A DNA stretch of 64,000 nt from Saccharicrinis sp963677345 (GTDB lineage Bacteria; Bacteroidota; Bacteroidia; Bacteroidales; Marinilabiliaceae), in assembly GCA_963677345.2 (NCBI GenBank), contig CAXXLC010000017.1, forward strand, positions 124,001 to 188,000, written 5' to 3'. The translations under genes were made by a program, and so were the position numbers. Below the pieces are notes generated by a model that did no database searches, had not been told where the DNA came from, and was given only the letters and a program-made list of their open reading frames with translations. Of this stretch, positions 55,714 to 64,000 are shown piece by piece. Positions within the stretch are counted from its first letter, which is position 1. Every line of letters begins with the position of its first letter.

Positions 55714-56063
55714 TATGAATCAACCATGATAATTTGATTATCCCAATTTACACACACACACACACATGAGGATGATTAGATTTTTATTGAGAGTTTCATA
55801 TGGCAAATGAAAGGATTTATAAAAATATTAAGAATTATTAAACGATATGGTTTAAAGACATTATTCTTAAATTTTAAATTGTGCGGCATTATGCAAATAT
55901 TAATACAATTAAGTTATTGAATGCCCAACTAATTCAAAAATATCACTTCATTTATGTTAGAGATTATGCAACAGTCTAATTTGCTAAGGTTGCAATTAAA
56001 TATTTTTTGAGATAAGAGAACATTAATAAACTTTTATAGTGTTAGATTTTAACTTCATTAAAA
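55714..56063. other. Spacer with (CA)8 run and gene remnant
   Basis: 350 bases without an intact gene. (CA)8 lies at 55751-55766. A 37-codon frame (55807-55920) that looks like the N-terminus of an acyltransferase follows. Confidence 0.5.
55807..55920 (+). pseudogene. Possible N-terminal remnant of a hexapeptide acyltransferase
   Basis: ATG at 55807 gives MKGFIKILRIIKRYGLKTLF and then LNFKLCGIMQ before a stop at 55918-55920. The basic helix followed by YGLKTLFLNFK closely resembles the opening of beta-helix acetyltransferases from glycan clusters, which continue with a proline-rich segment and hexapeptide repeats. None of these follow, so only the first 25 codons seem preserved. It could also be chance. 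Confidence 0.35.
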
Positions 56064-57443
56064 ATGAGAATTTGCTTTTTAGTGCCGGACGGCGTTGGTT
56101 TAAGGAATTATTTGTTTAGTAAATTAATAAAGTCCTTCAAAGAGGGGGATGAAATAATTTTATGGACTACCTTGCCTCTTGATGTTATCAAAGACGTGGA
56201 AGATCTGCATAGCTTTAAAGTAACCCATTATAAAATGGCGACATATAAAGAGGGCTTTAAAGATAAGTTATTGAAAGAAGTTATAACATATGCAAGGCTT
56301 AAGTATAATTCTGGAATAACTGGTAATCCTACTATAATGCTAAATTGGACCAGGAAGAAATATAAAGGAACAAAGTGGTTTTTTTATAAACTTGCCGCAC
56401 TATTGGGATTTTTTATGTCATGGAACTATAAATGGATAGAAAATGGAGAGAAGAAATATAGTAAACTATTAGCAAATACTTCTTATGCGGATATCCAGAA
56501 AAAGCAATTAGAAGATATTAAACCGGATGTAATTTTTTGTACGCATCAAAGATCGTTAGATGCGGCTGTAATAAATGAAGTTGCAATGGACATAGGCATT
56601 AAAACCATTGGAGCTATATACTCTTGGGATAATTTACCCAAAGCAAGGTTACTGGTAAGAAGTGAATATTATATTGTTTGGAGTGAATATATGAAAAGTG
56701 AATTCGAGCAATTTTATCCAGAAATCAATAAAAAAAATATTGTAATTACAGGAACCCCGCAATTTGAATTTTATTTTAATAATGATTTTATAGAAGATAG
56801 GGAGGTTTTCTTTAATACATGGGGTTTGGATCCAAATAAAAAGGTAATTTGTTTTTCAGGTAATGATTTAACATTTCCATGTGATGAGAAATATTTAAAA
56901 GATCTAGCTGAAGGTATAATGTTGCTTCCTGAAAATAAACGTCCACAAATTCTCTTAAGAAGATGTCCGGTTGATATGTCAGGAAGGTTTGATAAAGTTG
57001 TAGAGGAGTTTCAAGACTTAATTAAGGTTTCAGATCCAAAATGGAAAAACTATAATAATAGTTGGGTATCTATTGCTCCAACTATGGAAGATGTAAAGTT
57101 GTTGGTGAATGTTGTATGGCATTGTGATGCAGTGATTAATGTTGGTTCTACTATGGCACATGATTTTGCTGTGTACAATAAGCCCGCTGTTTATATCAAT
57201 TATGACCAACCCGATGTAAAAGGATGGTCTGCGATAATTAATAATAAATACCAGCATTTTAGGAGTATGCCGGATAACAATTGTGTAGTTTGGCTAAATT
57301 CTAAGAAAGATATCCCGAACCTGGTGTCAAAGGTTTTGTCTGAACCGGATAGGATAGCGGAATCCAGGGGAAAGTGGTTAGAAACTATAGCTAAGCACCC
57401 ACTTAATAAAGCTTCTTTTAACATAAAGGATGTTTTGAATTAA
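56064..57443 (+). CDS. GT-B fold glycosyltransferase-like protein
   Basis: 459 residues, longer than its neighbours. Begins MRICFLVPDGVGLRNYLFSK, has PDVIFCTHQRSLDAAVINEVA and a YSWDNLPKARLLVRSEYYIV block in the middle. The C-terminal half has VICFSGNDLTFP and INVGSTMAHDFAVYNKPAVY, resembling CDP-glycerol glycerophosphotransferase and UDP-glycosyltransferase GT-B folds. No E-x7-E motif of GT4. Probably transfers a sugar or a glycerol-phosphate-like group; the exact class is uncertain. The 350-base gap before it suggests an own promoter. Confidence 0.65.
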   Translation: MRICFLVPDGVGLRNYLFSKLIKSFKEGDEIILWTTLPLDVIKDVEDLHSFKVTHYKMATYKEGFKDKLLKEVITYARLKYNSGITGNPTIMLNWTRKKYKGTKWFFYKLAALLGFFMSWNYKWIENGEKKYSKLLANTSYADIQKKQLEDIKPDVIFCTHQRSLDAAVINEVAMDIGIKTIGAIYSWDNLPKARLLVRSEYYIVWSEYMKSEFEQFYPEINKKNIVITGTPQFEFYFNNDFIEDREVFFNTWGLDPNKKVICFSGNDLTFPCDEKYLKDLAEGIMLLPENKRPQILLRRCPVDMSGRFDKVVEEFQDLIKVSDPKWKNYNNSWVSIAPTMEDVKLLVNVVWHCDAVINVGSTMAHDFAVYNKPAVYINYDQPDVKGWSAIINNKYQHFRSMPDNNCVVWLNSKKDIPNLVSKVLSEPDRIAESRGKWLETIAKHPLNKASFNIKDVLN

Positions 57444-57535
57444 GTTGAGTGGATTTAGTGGAGTAATTAATACTGTTGATGTTCTTTAATTTGATTGATT
57501 TAAGTTTTTTATAAATTATTAACTAAAGTAAGAAA

Positions 57536-58672
57536 ATGCATATTGTATACCTTTCACATGAATATCCACTTTGGGCAACTGGAGGGATTGGTAGTTTTCT
57601 GCAAACCCTGAGTAGAGGGTTGGTTAAAGATGGTCATATGGTTACAATTATAGGTGTTGGAGACGGAGCTGTTGAGGAAAGGATTGATGATGAAGGGGTA
57701 ATATTGTATCGTTTGGCAAAATCAAATTGGCCTAAGTTTAAGTTTATTCCGAATAATAGTTCGATTGTTAAAAAATTGAAGAAAATAAATAAACTTGAAA
57801 AAATTGATATAGTAGAGGCTAGTGAGCTGGGATTAGCATTTTTACCTAAAAATCTTCCCTACAAAAAGGTAATCCGTTTACATGGGGGACATCATTTTTT
57901 TGCGGAAAGTGAAAATAGAAAAGTCAATAAATGGAAAGGGTTTCAAGAAAAACAATCATTTAAAAAGGCAGATGCTTTTATTGCTGTTTCTGACTATGTG
58001 AGACAACATACGAGTACTATGTTATCTTATAATGGTAAACTAATAAAAAAAATACCGTATCCTCTGGATGTAAATCGATTTTATAAATCAGATGCTTCTA
58101 AAATTGAAAAACATAGCATTGTTTTTGCAGGTACGGTTTGCGAAAAAAAGGGGATCAGGCAATTAATATTGGCATTGCCTAAAATCATCCAAGAGTTTCC
58201 TGATGCACATTTAGAAGTGTACGGAAGAGATTGGCATTATAAAGAAATACCAAGTTATATTGAGTACCTGAAAAAAAATATAAATAAGGAGGTTCTTAAG
58301 TACGTTACATTTCATGGAGAAATAAAGTATAAAGAGCTACCAAAGTATTATGAAAAAGCTGAAGTGTGTGTGTTTCCTTCTCATATGGAGACGCAAGGAT
58401 TGGTTGCACCAGAAGCTATGTTGATGAATAAATTAGTTATTTTTACAGATATTGGTCCAGGGCCGGAAACTATTGAGCATAAAAAAACTGGGTTGTTATG
58501 TGATCCGCACTCTCCAGAAAGCATTGCTGATCAAGTGATCTATGCATTTAGAAATAAAGAACTTGCTAAAGAACTTGCAGGAAATGGTAGGTCATTTGTA
58601 CTAAAAAAGTTTTGTCCGGATATAAATATGAGGAAAAACGTTGAATTTTATAAAGAGGTTTTAAAATCATAG
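57536..58672 (+). CDS. GT4 family glycosyltransferase
   Basis: 378 residues. N-terminal HIVYLSHEYPLWATGGIGSF with the GG loop, IRLHGGHHFFAES, and in the C-terminal half VFAGTVCEKKGIRQLI, EVYGRDW and E-x7-E in METQGLVAPEAMLMNK. The variant TQGLVAPEA is common in capsule GT4 enzymes. Starts 92 bases after the preceding gene. Confidence 0.9.
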   Translation: MHIVYLSHEYPLWATGGIGSFLQTLSRGLVKDGHMVTIIGVGDGAVEERIDDEGVILYRLAKSNWPKFKFIPNNSSIVKKLKKINKLEKIDIVEASELGLAFLPKNLPYKKVIRLHGGHHFFAESENRKVNKWKGFQEKQSFKKADAFIAVSDYVRQHTSTMLSYNGKLIKKIPYPLDVNRFYKSDASKIEKHSIVFAGTVCEKKGIRQLILALPKIIQEFPDAHLEVYGRDWHYKEIPSYIEYLKKNINKEVLKYVTFHGEIKYKELPKYYEKAEVCVFPSHMETQGLVAPEAMLMNKLVIFTDIGPGPETIEHKKTGLLCDPHSPESIADQVIYAFRNKELAKELAGNGRSFVLKKFCPDINMRKNVEFYKEVLKS

Positions 58673-58702
58673 AAACATTTTTTCGGGTTACTTCTATATA
58701 TC

Positions 58703-59824
58703 ATGACCAATAAATTTTTAATCGTTAGCTATGCTTTGCATAAGTCGCACAATTCAAAGCTTTATAGTTATGCTCCATATGTGCGTGAAATGAACCTTTG
58801 GTTAGATAATGTGAATTCGTGCCGAATTATTGCGCCTTATACGAAATTAGATCCAGATCCTTTGGAAATGGAGTATGCAGGATCAAATGTTGGTTATGTC
58901 CCAATTCCCGGTATAAAATTTAAATCATTTGGTAGCATTTTAACCTCCTTATTTAAGTTGCCTGTAATAATTTTTAAACTATTACAAGGAATGTTTTGGG
59001 CAGATCATATTCATTTAAGATGTCCGGGAAATATTGGCTTAATAGCTTCTTTTTGCCAGGTTTTTTTTCCAGGTAAGGTAAAAACGGTTAAGTATGCTAA
59101 TAACTGGGATCCAAAATCTAAACAACCGATATCTTATCGGTTACAGAAGTGGGTTCTTAAAAATGAATTATTAAGTAAAAAAATGCAAATACTGGTATAT
59201 GGGGAATGGAATGAGAAAAGCAAAAATGTTTTGCCGTTTTTTACAGCATCGTATACAAAGGATATGTATCAGGTAGTTCCTTTTAAATGTATTCAGGATG
59301 AGGTGATTAACTTTATTTTTGTTGGTACTTTAACACATAACAAAAGAGCAATGGAGTGTATTGATGCATTTATTAAAATAAGAGAAAGTGGGATAAATGC
59401 AACAATAACCTTAATTGGAGGTGGCGTACAGGAAGATTTGTTAAGGGAAAGAGCGAATCAATCAAAATATTCAGGAAGTATTATTTTTACAGGTAAAGTC
59501 TCTCAGTCAGAAGTGGTTGAATGTTTTAAAAAATCTCATTTTTTAATTTTTCTTTCTAAATCAGAGGGTTGGCCTAAAGTAGTTGCAGAGTCGCTATGGT
59601 GGGGGTGCATTCCTATTTCAACAGATGTATCGTGTGTTAATTATATGTTGGGAAATGGCAGTAGGGGATTTGTTGTCGAGCCAGAACCTGATGAGGTAGT
59701 TAAGGTTGTTGTTAATTGTAAAAATAATCAGGAGCTTTTTCAAAGTATGAAAGAGGATGGGATTAATTGGGCACGTGAGTATACGCTAGAAAAATTCGAA
59801 AGTGAAATTAAGCAACTTTTGTAA
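58703..59824 (+). CDS. GT4 family glycosyltransferase
   Basis: 373 residues. The N-terminal domain has WADHIHLRCPGNIGLIASFC, seen in GT4 relatives that lack the GG loop. The C-terminal half shows NFIFVGTLTHNKRAMECID, IIFTGKVSQSEV and E-x7-E in SEGWPKVVAESLWWG. Its stop shares one base with the next start (TAATG), so translation is coupled. Confidence 0.87.
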   Translation: MTNKFLIVSYALHKSHNSKLYSYAPYVREMNLWLDNVNSCRIIAPYTKLDPDPLEMEYAGSNVGYVPIPGIKFKSFGSILTSLFKLPVIIFKLLQGMFWADHIHLRCPGNIGLIASFCQVFFPGKVKTVKYANNWDPKSKQPISYRLQKWVLKNELLSKKMQILVYGEWNEKSKNVLPFFTASYTKDMYQVVPFKCIQDEVINFIFVGTLTHNKRAMECIDAFIKIRESGINATITLIGGGVQEDLLRERANQSKYSGSIIFTGKVSQSEVVECFKKSHFLIFLSKSEGWPKVVAESLWWGCIPISTDVSCVNYMLGNGSRGFVVEPEPDEVVKVVVNCKNNQELFQSMKEDGINWAREYTLEKFESEIKQLL

Positions 59825-60918
59825 TGGGCTATAAAGTATTAAATATCGTAGATTCTTTGATTGCCGCAGGTGCTGAACGAATGGCGGTTAATATAGCTAA
59901 CGGCCTACAATCAGAAGAATTAGAAAGTTTTCTTTGTGCCACTCATAGCGGTGGGCCGCTAGAAAAATTTTTTCTTAAAAAAGAGAACTTTGTAATCCTC
60001 AATAAAAAAAGTGCTCTTGATATTTCTGCATTTTTCAGGTTGTTAAAATTTATTAAGAGTAATAATATTAATGTTATACATGCGCATTCAAGCTCAATAT
60101 ATTGGTCATTACTGTTAAAAATTATGAGGCCTAAGCTTATATTAGTTTGGCATGATCATTTCGGTTATAGTGATTTTTTAGATAAAAGAAAATTGTACGG
60201 GACATTTTTATTTGAAAAATTAATAGATCATGTTTTTGCTGTAAATGTTAAGTTAAAAGAATACAGTATTCAAATCGTTGGGATAAAAAAAGAAAAGGTC
60301 ACTTACTTAAGTAATTTTCCAGATATAAACTTGGATGATGGGGGAATGAAAAATATAATTAATTCAGATAAGTATCCAAAATATGTGTGTTTGGCTAATT
60401 TACGCCCTCAAAAAGATCATATGAGCTTAATCGAAGCCTTTGACATTGTTAAAAAAACATATCCAGAAGCTCAACTATATTTAGTAGGGGGCGATAAAAA
60501 AGATGAATATCTCGCAAATGTAACGAATAGAATTAAAAATAAGGGATTAGGTACATCAATTCATTTATTAGGCTCCAGAGATGATGTTAGTAATATTCTA
60601 AAAGTTTGTAATGTAGGTGTTCTTTCAAGTATATCTGAAGGATTACCGGTTTCATTACTTGAATATGGCTTGGCTGGTTTATCAGTAGTTTGCACTAAAG
60701 TTGGAGAATGTGAAGATGTATTGAATAATGGTAGCTGTGGATACTTAGTTGAACCTAAGAATATTGAGGGTATTGCGGATGCAATGATAAAAGCTGTAGA
60801 AGAAACAAAAGGTAATAAAAAGATGTGTCTTCGATTTCAACAGAGGGTAAATGAATTATACTCTAAAGATGCTGCGATAAAAACAATAACTAATACGTAT
60901 AAAAAAGCTCTATACTAA
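59824..60918 (+). CDS. GT4 family glycosyltransferase
   Basis: 364 residues. KVLNIVDSLIAAGAERMAV gives the GT4 loop; VIHAHSSSIYWS, YVCLANLRPQKDHMSLIEAF and E-x7-E in SEGLPVSLLEYGLAG follow. Similar in plan to the enzyme at 53457. The next gene starts at the base after its stop. Confidence 0.9.
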   Translation: MGYKVLNIVDSLIAAGAERMAVNIANGLQSEELESFLCATHSGGPLEKFFLKKENFVILNKKSALDISAFFRLLKFIKSNNINVIHAHSSSIYWSLLLKIMRPKLILVWHDHFGYSDFLDKRKLYGTFLFEKLIDHVFAVNVKLKEYSIQIVGIKKEKVTYLSNFPDINLDDGGMKNIINSDKYPKYVCLANLRPQKDHMSLIEAFDIVKKTYPEAQLYLVGGDKKDEYLANVTNRIKNKGLGTSIHLLGSRDDVSNILKVCNVGVLSSISEGLPVSLLEYGLAGLSVVCTKVGECEDVLNNGSCGYLVEPKNIEGIADAMIKAVEETKGNKKMCLRFQQRVNELYSKDAAIKTITNTYKKALY

Positions 60919-61989
60919 ATGAATGGAAAAATTAAAACATGCTTTATTGGTCCGTTCACACCACCTTTTAATGGTGATGGTGTAAAAAATGAACTATTAA
61001 AGGAAGGTTTTATCTCATATGAAACATCAATTCATTATTTTAATACGATAAGAAATGATGTATCTTTTTTGTTGTTTTTTAGTAGGTTAATTAAATGTTT
61101 GTTGAGGTTCGACCAGATAATGTTATCATTAAACCGTATCGGAAGGATTGTAATACTGCCAATTGTTGGAGTACTTAAAAAAATCAGGAGAAAGAAAAAG
61201 GCTATACTTTTTGTGGTTGGAGGGTCGTTTCATACACAGCTAATTGAGGGTAATAAGTATACAAGAAAAGTTATTGTATGGAGTTTGAAGTCATTAGATT
61301 ACGTTTTTGTTGAATCTAACCAGATGCTGGAAGGGTTAGCCTCTTTGGGACTAACAAATGTTTCCATATTATATAATCCTCGAAAAAATGATAATAAGAA
61401 TTGGGAACTGTCGGAAACAAATAGAAATAAAATAGTATTTATCTCAAGAGTAACTCGGACTAAAGGAATTTTTCTTTTAATAGATGCGATAGAAGCCTTA
61501 ATGAAGAATGATGAACTCAATATTATTCTAGATGTATATGGGCCAGTCGATGAAGAATGTAAAGAAGAGTTCTATGAGATAATAAAATCTAAATCAAACT
61601 TTGTTAATTATAGAGGAGTTGTTGACCACAAGCAGGTTCAAAAAACATTATCAGGTTACCATTTATTTGCTTTACCTACATATCACCCAGGAGAAGGTTT
61701 ACCTGGTATTCTTGTTGAATCTGGTTTGGTAGGCTTACCTGTTGTAGTATCTAAAATAAATGCACTAGAAGAGTATTTTAAAGATGGTGAACATTTAATG
61801 TATTGTCGAATAAAAGATGTTGAACACATTAAATCATGCATAAAAGTGATATTGGTTGATGATGCTAAATCACATCAGGTAAGTAATTCCATAAAAGAAA
61901 AGGCAAAGGATTTTGAAATTGAAAATATTATGAAGGAGGTATTTGATAAACTCTTAATTAAGAAATGGGAATTAAATGGATGTCGATAA
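60919..61989 (+). CDS. GT4 family glycosyltransferase
   Basis: 356 residues. TCFIGPFTPPFNGDGVKNEL replaces the usual GG loop. The middle has a basic, hydrophobic stretch, and the C-terminal half shows VFISRVTRTKGIFLLIDAI and E-x7-E in GEGLPGILVESGLVG. It overlaps the GtrA-like gene by 14 bases, linking the GT4 block to the GtrA/GtrB/DUF6056 block. Confidence 0.88.
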   Translation: MNGKIKTCFIGPFTPPFNGDGVKNELLKEGFISYETSIHYFNTIRNDVSFLLFFSRLIKCLLRFDQIMLSLNRIGRIVILPIVGVLKKIRRKKKAILFVVGGSFHTQLIEGNKYTRKVIVWSLKSLDYVFVESNQMLEGLASLGLTNVSILYNPRKNDNKNWELSETNRNKIVFISRVTRTKGIFLLIDAIEALMKNDELNIILDVYGPVDEECKEEFYEIIKSKSNFVNYRGVVDHKQVQKTLSGYHLFALPTYHPGEGLPGILVESGLVGLPVVVSKINALEEYFKDGEHLMYCRIKDVEHIKSCIKVILVDDAKSHQVSNSIKEKAKDFEIENIMKEVFDKLLIKKWELNGCR

Positions 61990-62434
61990 TTTGTTGAAAA
62001 AAGCAGTCAAAATAATTCCTTTCGTCAATATTGAATTAGACCATATAAAAAAAATTATAAGATTTGTAATTTTAGGTATAGTAAATACCTTGTTAGATTA
62101 TCTCTTGTTCGAACTTTTTCTGTTATATGTCTCAGAACAAGAAATGGTTTGTAGATTCCTTTCAATTATTATTGCAATGTTCAACTCGTTCTTTTTAAAT
62201 TATTATTTCGTATTTAAGGTAAAAGATAAATTAAGACTTAATGTTAGGTCGTTAAAATTAATCTATAAGTTTTTTACATCTAATGGTATTGCAATGCTGA
62301 TTAATTATCTGTCTTTTATTGGCTTAAGAAATATATTTGAGGTTAATCAGGAAGAGTCTTTTGTAATGAGTACAGGATTATCGGTAATTATTAATTATTT
62401 GCTAAATACGATATTTGTTTTTAACAAATACTAA
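61976..62434 (+). CDS. gtrA: GtrA-like membrane protein
   Basis: 152 residues with four membrane helices: RFVILGIVNTLLDYLLFELF, FLSIIIAMFNSFFLNYYFVF, FTSNGIAMLINYLSFIGL and VIINYLLNTIFVFNKY. This is the GtrA-like family, which is thought to move lipid-linked glucose or similar sugars across the inner membrane. A cytosolic N-terminal extension of about 25 residues precedes helix 1. Start lies within the preceding gene. The gene for a GtrB-like transferase follows 67 bases later. Confidence 0.87.
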   Translation: MDVDNLLKKAVKIIPFVNIELDHIKKIIRFVILGIVNTLLDYLLFELFLLYVSEQEMVCRFLSIIIAMFNSFFLNYYFVFKVKDKLRLNVRSLKLIYKFFTSNGIAMLINYLSFIGLRNIFEVNQEESFVMSTGLSVIINYLLNTIFVFNKY

Positions 62435-62501
62435 AGTATAGCATAAAAGGCAAGTTTATAAGTGCATTAGCTTCATAAGGTGAAATATTAAACTATTTAC
62501 T

Positions 62502-63419
62502 ATGAAAATTTCAATAATAACCCCTTTTTACAACGAAAGTGAAGGAATCGAAATGTTCTTTAATACCATAGTCCCTATTTTAGTTGATCTGGGCAAGAAG
62601 TATGAAATTGTGTGTATTGATGATGGAAGTAAAGATGATACATTTAGCAAATTAGAGTTAGCAAGGGAAAAGAACGAAAATATAAAGTGTGTTAAACTAA
62701 GCCGGAATTTTGGTAAGGAGGCGGCATTAACAGCTGGTTTGGATTATACTACCGGAGATGTTGTAATTCCTATGGATTGTGACTTACAGGATCCACCTTC
62801 ATTATTGGGACAGATGATAGACAAATGGGACGAAGGTTACATGGTTGTTTTGGCAAGACGAAGTTCTAGAAATGAGGGCCTTGTTAAATCTCTTACAGCA
62901 AAACTTTTTTATCAAATTATAAATTCAATTGCAGATAGTCCAATTCCTAAAGATGTGGGTGACTTTCGATTGATGGATAAAAAAGTTGTTAATTCTATTA
63001 AGAATTTAAAGGAAAAGACCAGGTTTATGAAGGGATTGCTTTCATGGCCAGGATATAATTCATGTGTGATTGAGTATGATAGGCCCGAAAGGTCTGTAGG
63101 TGTAGCTAAGCAAAATTACTTAAAACTTTTTAAGCTCGCCTTTGATGGTATTCTTTCTTTTTCAGAGGCACCTTTACGGTTTATTGTTTGGTTTGGATTT
63201 TTAATTACCTTTTTTGCATTTGTATATCTCCTTTTTATTGTTGTGAGGCCTTTATTTATTGGTTTAGATGTACCAGGATATAGTTCAACGATAGCTTTTA
63301 TTTTGTTTTTAGGTGGAATGAATATCTTTTTTGTGGGAGTTATTGGATTGTATATATCTAAAATATTTAAAGAAACTAAGGAAAGGCCAATCTTTATTGT
63401 TGAAAAAGAGTTATTGTAA
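62502..63419 (+). CDS. gtrB: GtrB-like GT2 (polyprenyl-phosphate glycosyltransferase, DPM1-type)
   Basis: 305 residues. GT-A domain with ISIITPFYNESEGIEMFF, VCIDDGSKDDTF, LSRNFGKEAALTAGLDY and MDCDLQDPP (metal site), then FRLMDKKVVNSI. Two C-terminal membrane helices (about 226-250 and 263-285) with PLRFIVWFGF. It would load a sugar on polyprenyl phosphate in the cytoplasm, to be flipped by GtrA and used by the next gene's product. Ends five bases before the following ATG. Confidence 0.9.
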   Translation: MKISIITPFYNESEGIEMFFNTIVPILVDLGKKYEIVCIDDGSKDDTFSKLELAREKNENIKCVKLSRNFGKEAALTAGLDYTTGDVVIPMDCDLQDPPSLLGQMIDKWDEGYMVVLARRSSRNEGLVKSLTAKLFYQIINSIADSPIPKDVGDFRLMDKKVVNSIKNLKEKTRFMKGLLSWPGYNSCVIEYDRPERSVGVAKQNYLKLFKLAFDGILSFSEAPLRFIVWFGFLITFFAFVYLLFIVVRPLFIGLDVPGYSSTIAFILFLGGMNIFFVGVIGLYISKIFKETKERPIFIVEKELL

Positions 63420-63423
63420 AGCT

Positions 63424-64000
63424 ATGAATCTAAATAGAATCGATTCAGTATTGTTCAAAATGTTAGGTTTTAAAAAATATAATTGGATTTCTCCTTTATT
63501 AGGAGTTTTATTTATTGGCGTATTTCTTTATTTAATAAATTGTTTTGTACCAATATTTCCAGGAGATGATATGAGGTATTCTTTTGTATTAATGGAGGAT
63601 GGTCAGCCTGGAAACGAATTAATTACTGGTTTTGAGGATATTATTGAGTCTCAATACAATCACTATATGACGTGGAGCGGAAGGTTTGTGGCTCATACTT
63701 TGCTTCAATTCTTTTTATGGATAGGGAAGGGTTGGTTCAATTTTCTTAATTCCATAATTGTATTACTGGTTCCATATTTTGTAATAAAAATAGCTTCATC
63801 AAAATTAAACTATGCTTTAAAAAGGTTCGATTATTTTTTTGTTTACCTCTTTGTCTTGTTGTTTTTCATAAATTTTCACCCAATGTTGGGTGAATGTATT
63901 TTCTGGATGACAGGTGCGTTTAATTATTCCTGGACGTTAATAATCCAGTTATCTTTTATAAGTTTATATATACATTATTTTTCCATTCCCGATAAAAACT
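63424..64000 (+). CDS. DUF6056-like membrane protein, partial (cut by right edge)
   Basis: An open frame from the ATG at 63424 runs to the window end, 192 codons. Membrane helix near residues 20-40 (NWISPLLGVLFIGVFLYLIN), then FPGDDMRYSF, YMTWSGRFVAHTLLQFF and GECIFWMTGAFNYSW, typical of DUF6056 proteins and of GT-C-type transferases with an acidic D-D near the first loop. It follows GtrA and GtrB-like genes in the position of gtrC, so it is probably the periplasmic transferase that puts the sugar on the glycan. Inferred. Confidence 0.7.
   Translation, partial: MNLNRIDSVLFKMLGFKKYNWISPLLGVLFIGVFLYLINCFVPIFPGDDMRYSFVLMEDGQPGNELITGFEDIIESQYNHYMTWSGRFVAHTLLQFFLWIGKGWFNFLNSIIVLLVPYFVIKIASSKLNYALKRFDYFFVYLFVLLFFINFHPMLGECIFWMTGAFNYSWTLIIQLSFISLYIHYFSIPDKN

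Overview
The window is AT-rich DNA from a member of the Bacteroidota. Evidence: a type IX secretion sorting tail and SprB-type repeats on the lyase at 23539-27108, a FISUMP-domain lipoprotein, a DUF6266 protein, many short-spacer lipoproteins, IS1380 and IS630 elements, almost no Shine-Dalgarno sequences, and TAnnTTTG-like promoter boxes. A marine or sediment Marinilabiliales- or Cytophagales-like bacterium is a reasonable guess, but no rRNA or housekeeping marker is present to confirm it. Almost the whole window is one large exopolysaccharide / cell-surface glycan locus.

Region 1 (about 2.1-22 kb, + strand) is a Wzx/Wzy-type assembly unit: outer-membrane export lipoprotein (Wza-like), co-polymerase/tyrosine kinase (Wzc-like), polymerase (Wzy-like), flippase (Wzx-like), then glycosyltransferases and decorating enzymes. 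The decorating set has two left-handed beta-helix acyltransferases, a GNAT enzyme, a NodB-type deacetylase, a membrane acyltransferase-3 protein and a DUF354 protein whose 3' end is frameshifted at a run of nine A. In its middle lies a duplicated GT4 / ATP-grasp module with a CapA-like gene, which hints at amino-acid or amide decoration of the glycan.

Region 2 (22-30.6 kb) holds surface and degradative proteins: a FISUMP lipoprotein, a large PL8 polysaccharide lyase with SprB repeats and a T9SS tail, an IS1380-type transposase, an SGNH-like lipoprotein and a broken VOC (glyoxalase-fold) gene.

Region 3 (30.6-40.4 kb) has a minus-strand operon encoding ACP, glutamine-hydrolysing asparagine synthase, NAD synthase-like protein, AMP-forming acyl ligase and a sugar-phosphate transferase. 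It diverges from a WbpM/CapD-type UDP-sugar 4,6-dehydratase, which is followed tail-to-tail by a lyase-like lipoprotein. Together these could prepare and load an acylated or amidated first sugar.

Region 4 (40.4-48.1 kb) is gene-poor and repeat-rich: small lipoproteins, an AAA/DUF4143 ATPase bracketed by long direct repeats, a palindromic mobile-looking repeat, a complete IS630-family element with TA target duplication, and a DUF6266 protein.

Region 5 (48.1-64 kb) starts with a minus-strand pair (PaaK/CapK-like ligase and FemAB-like transferase) diverging from a second + strand glycan operon: a second Wzx-type flippase, one GT2, a GT-B protein and six GT4 enzymes, then GtrA, a GtrB-like GT2 and the start of a DUF6056 membrane protein that runs off the right edge. 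No second polymerase is seen inside the window. I saw no tRNA, rRNA or CRISPR array.
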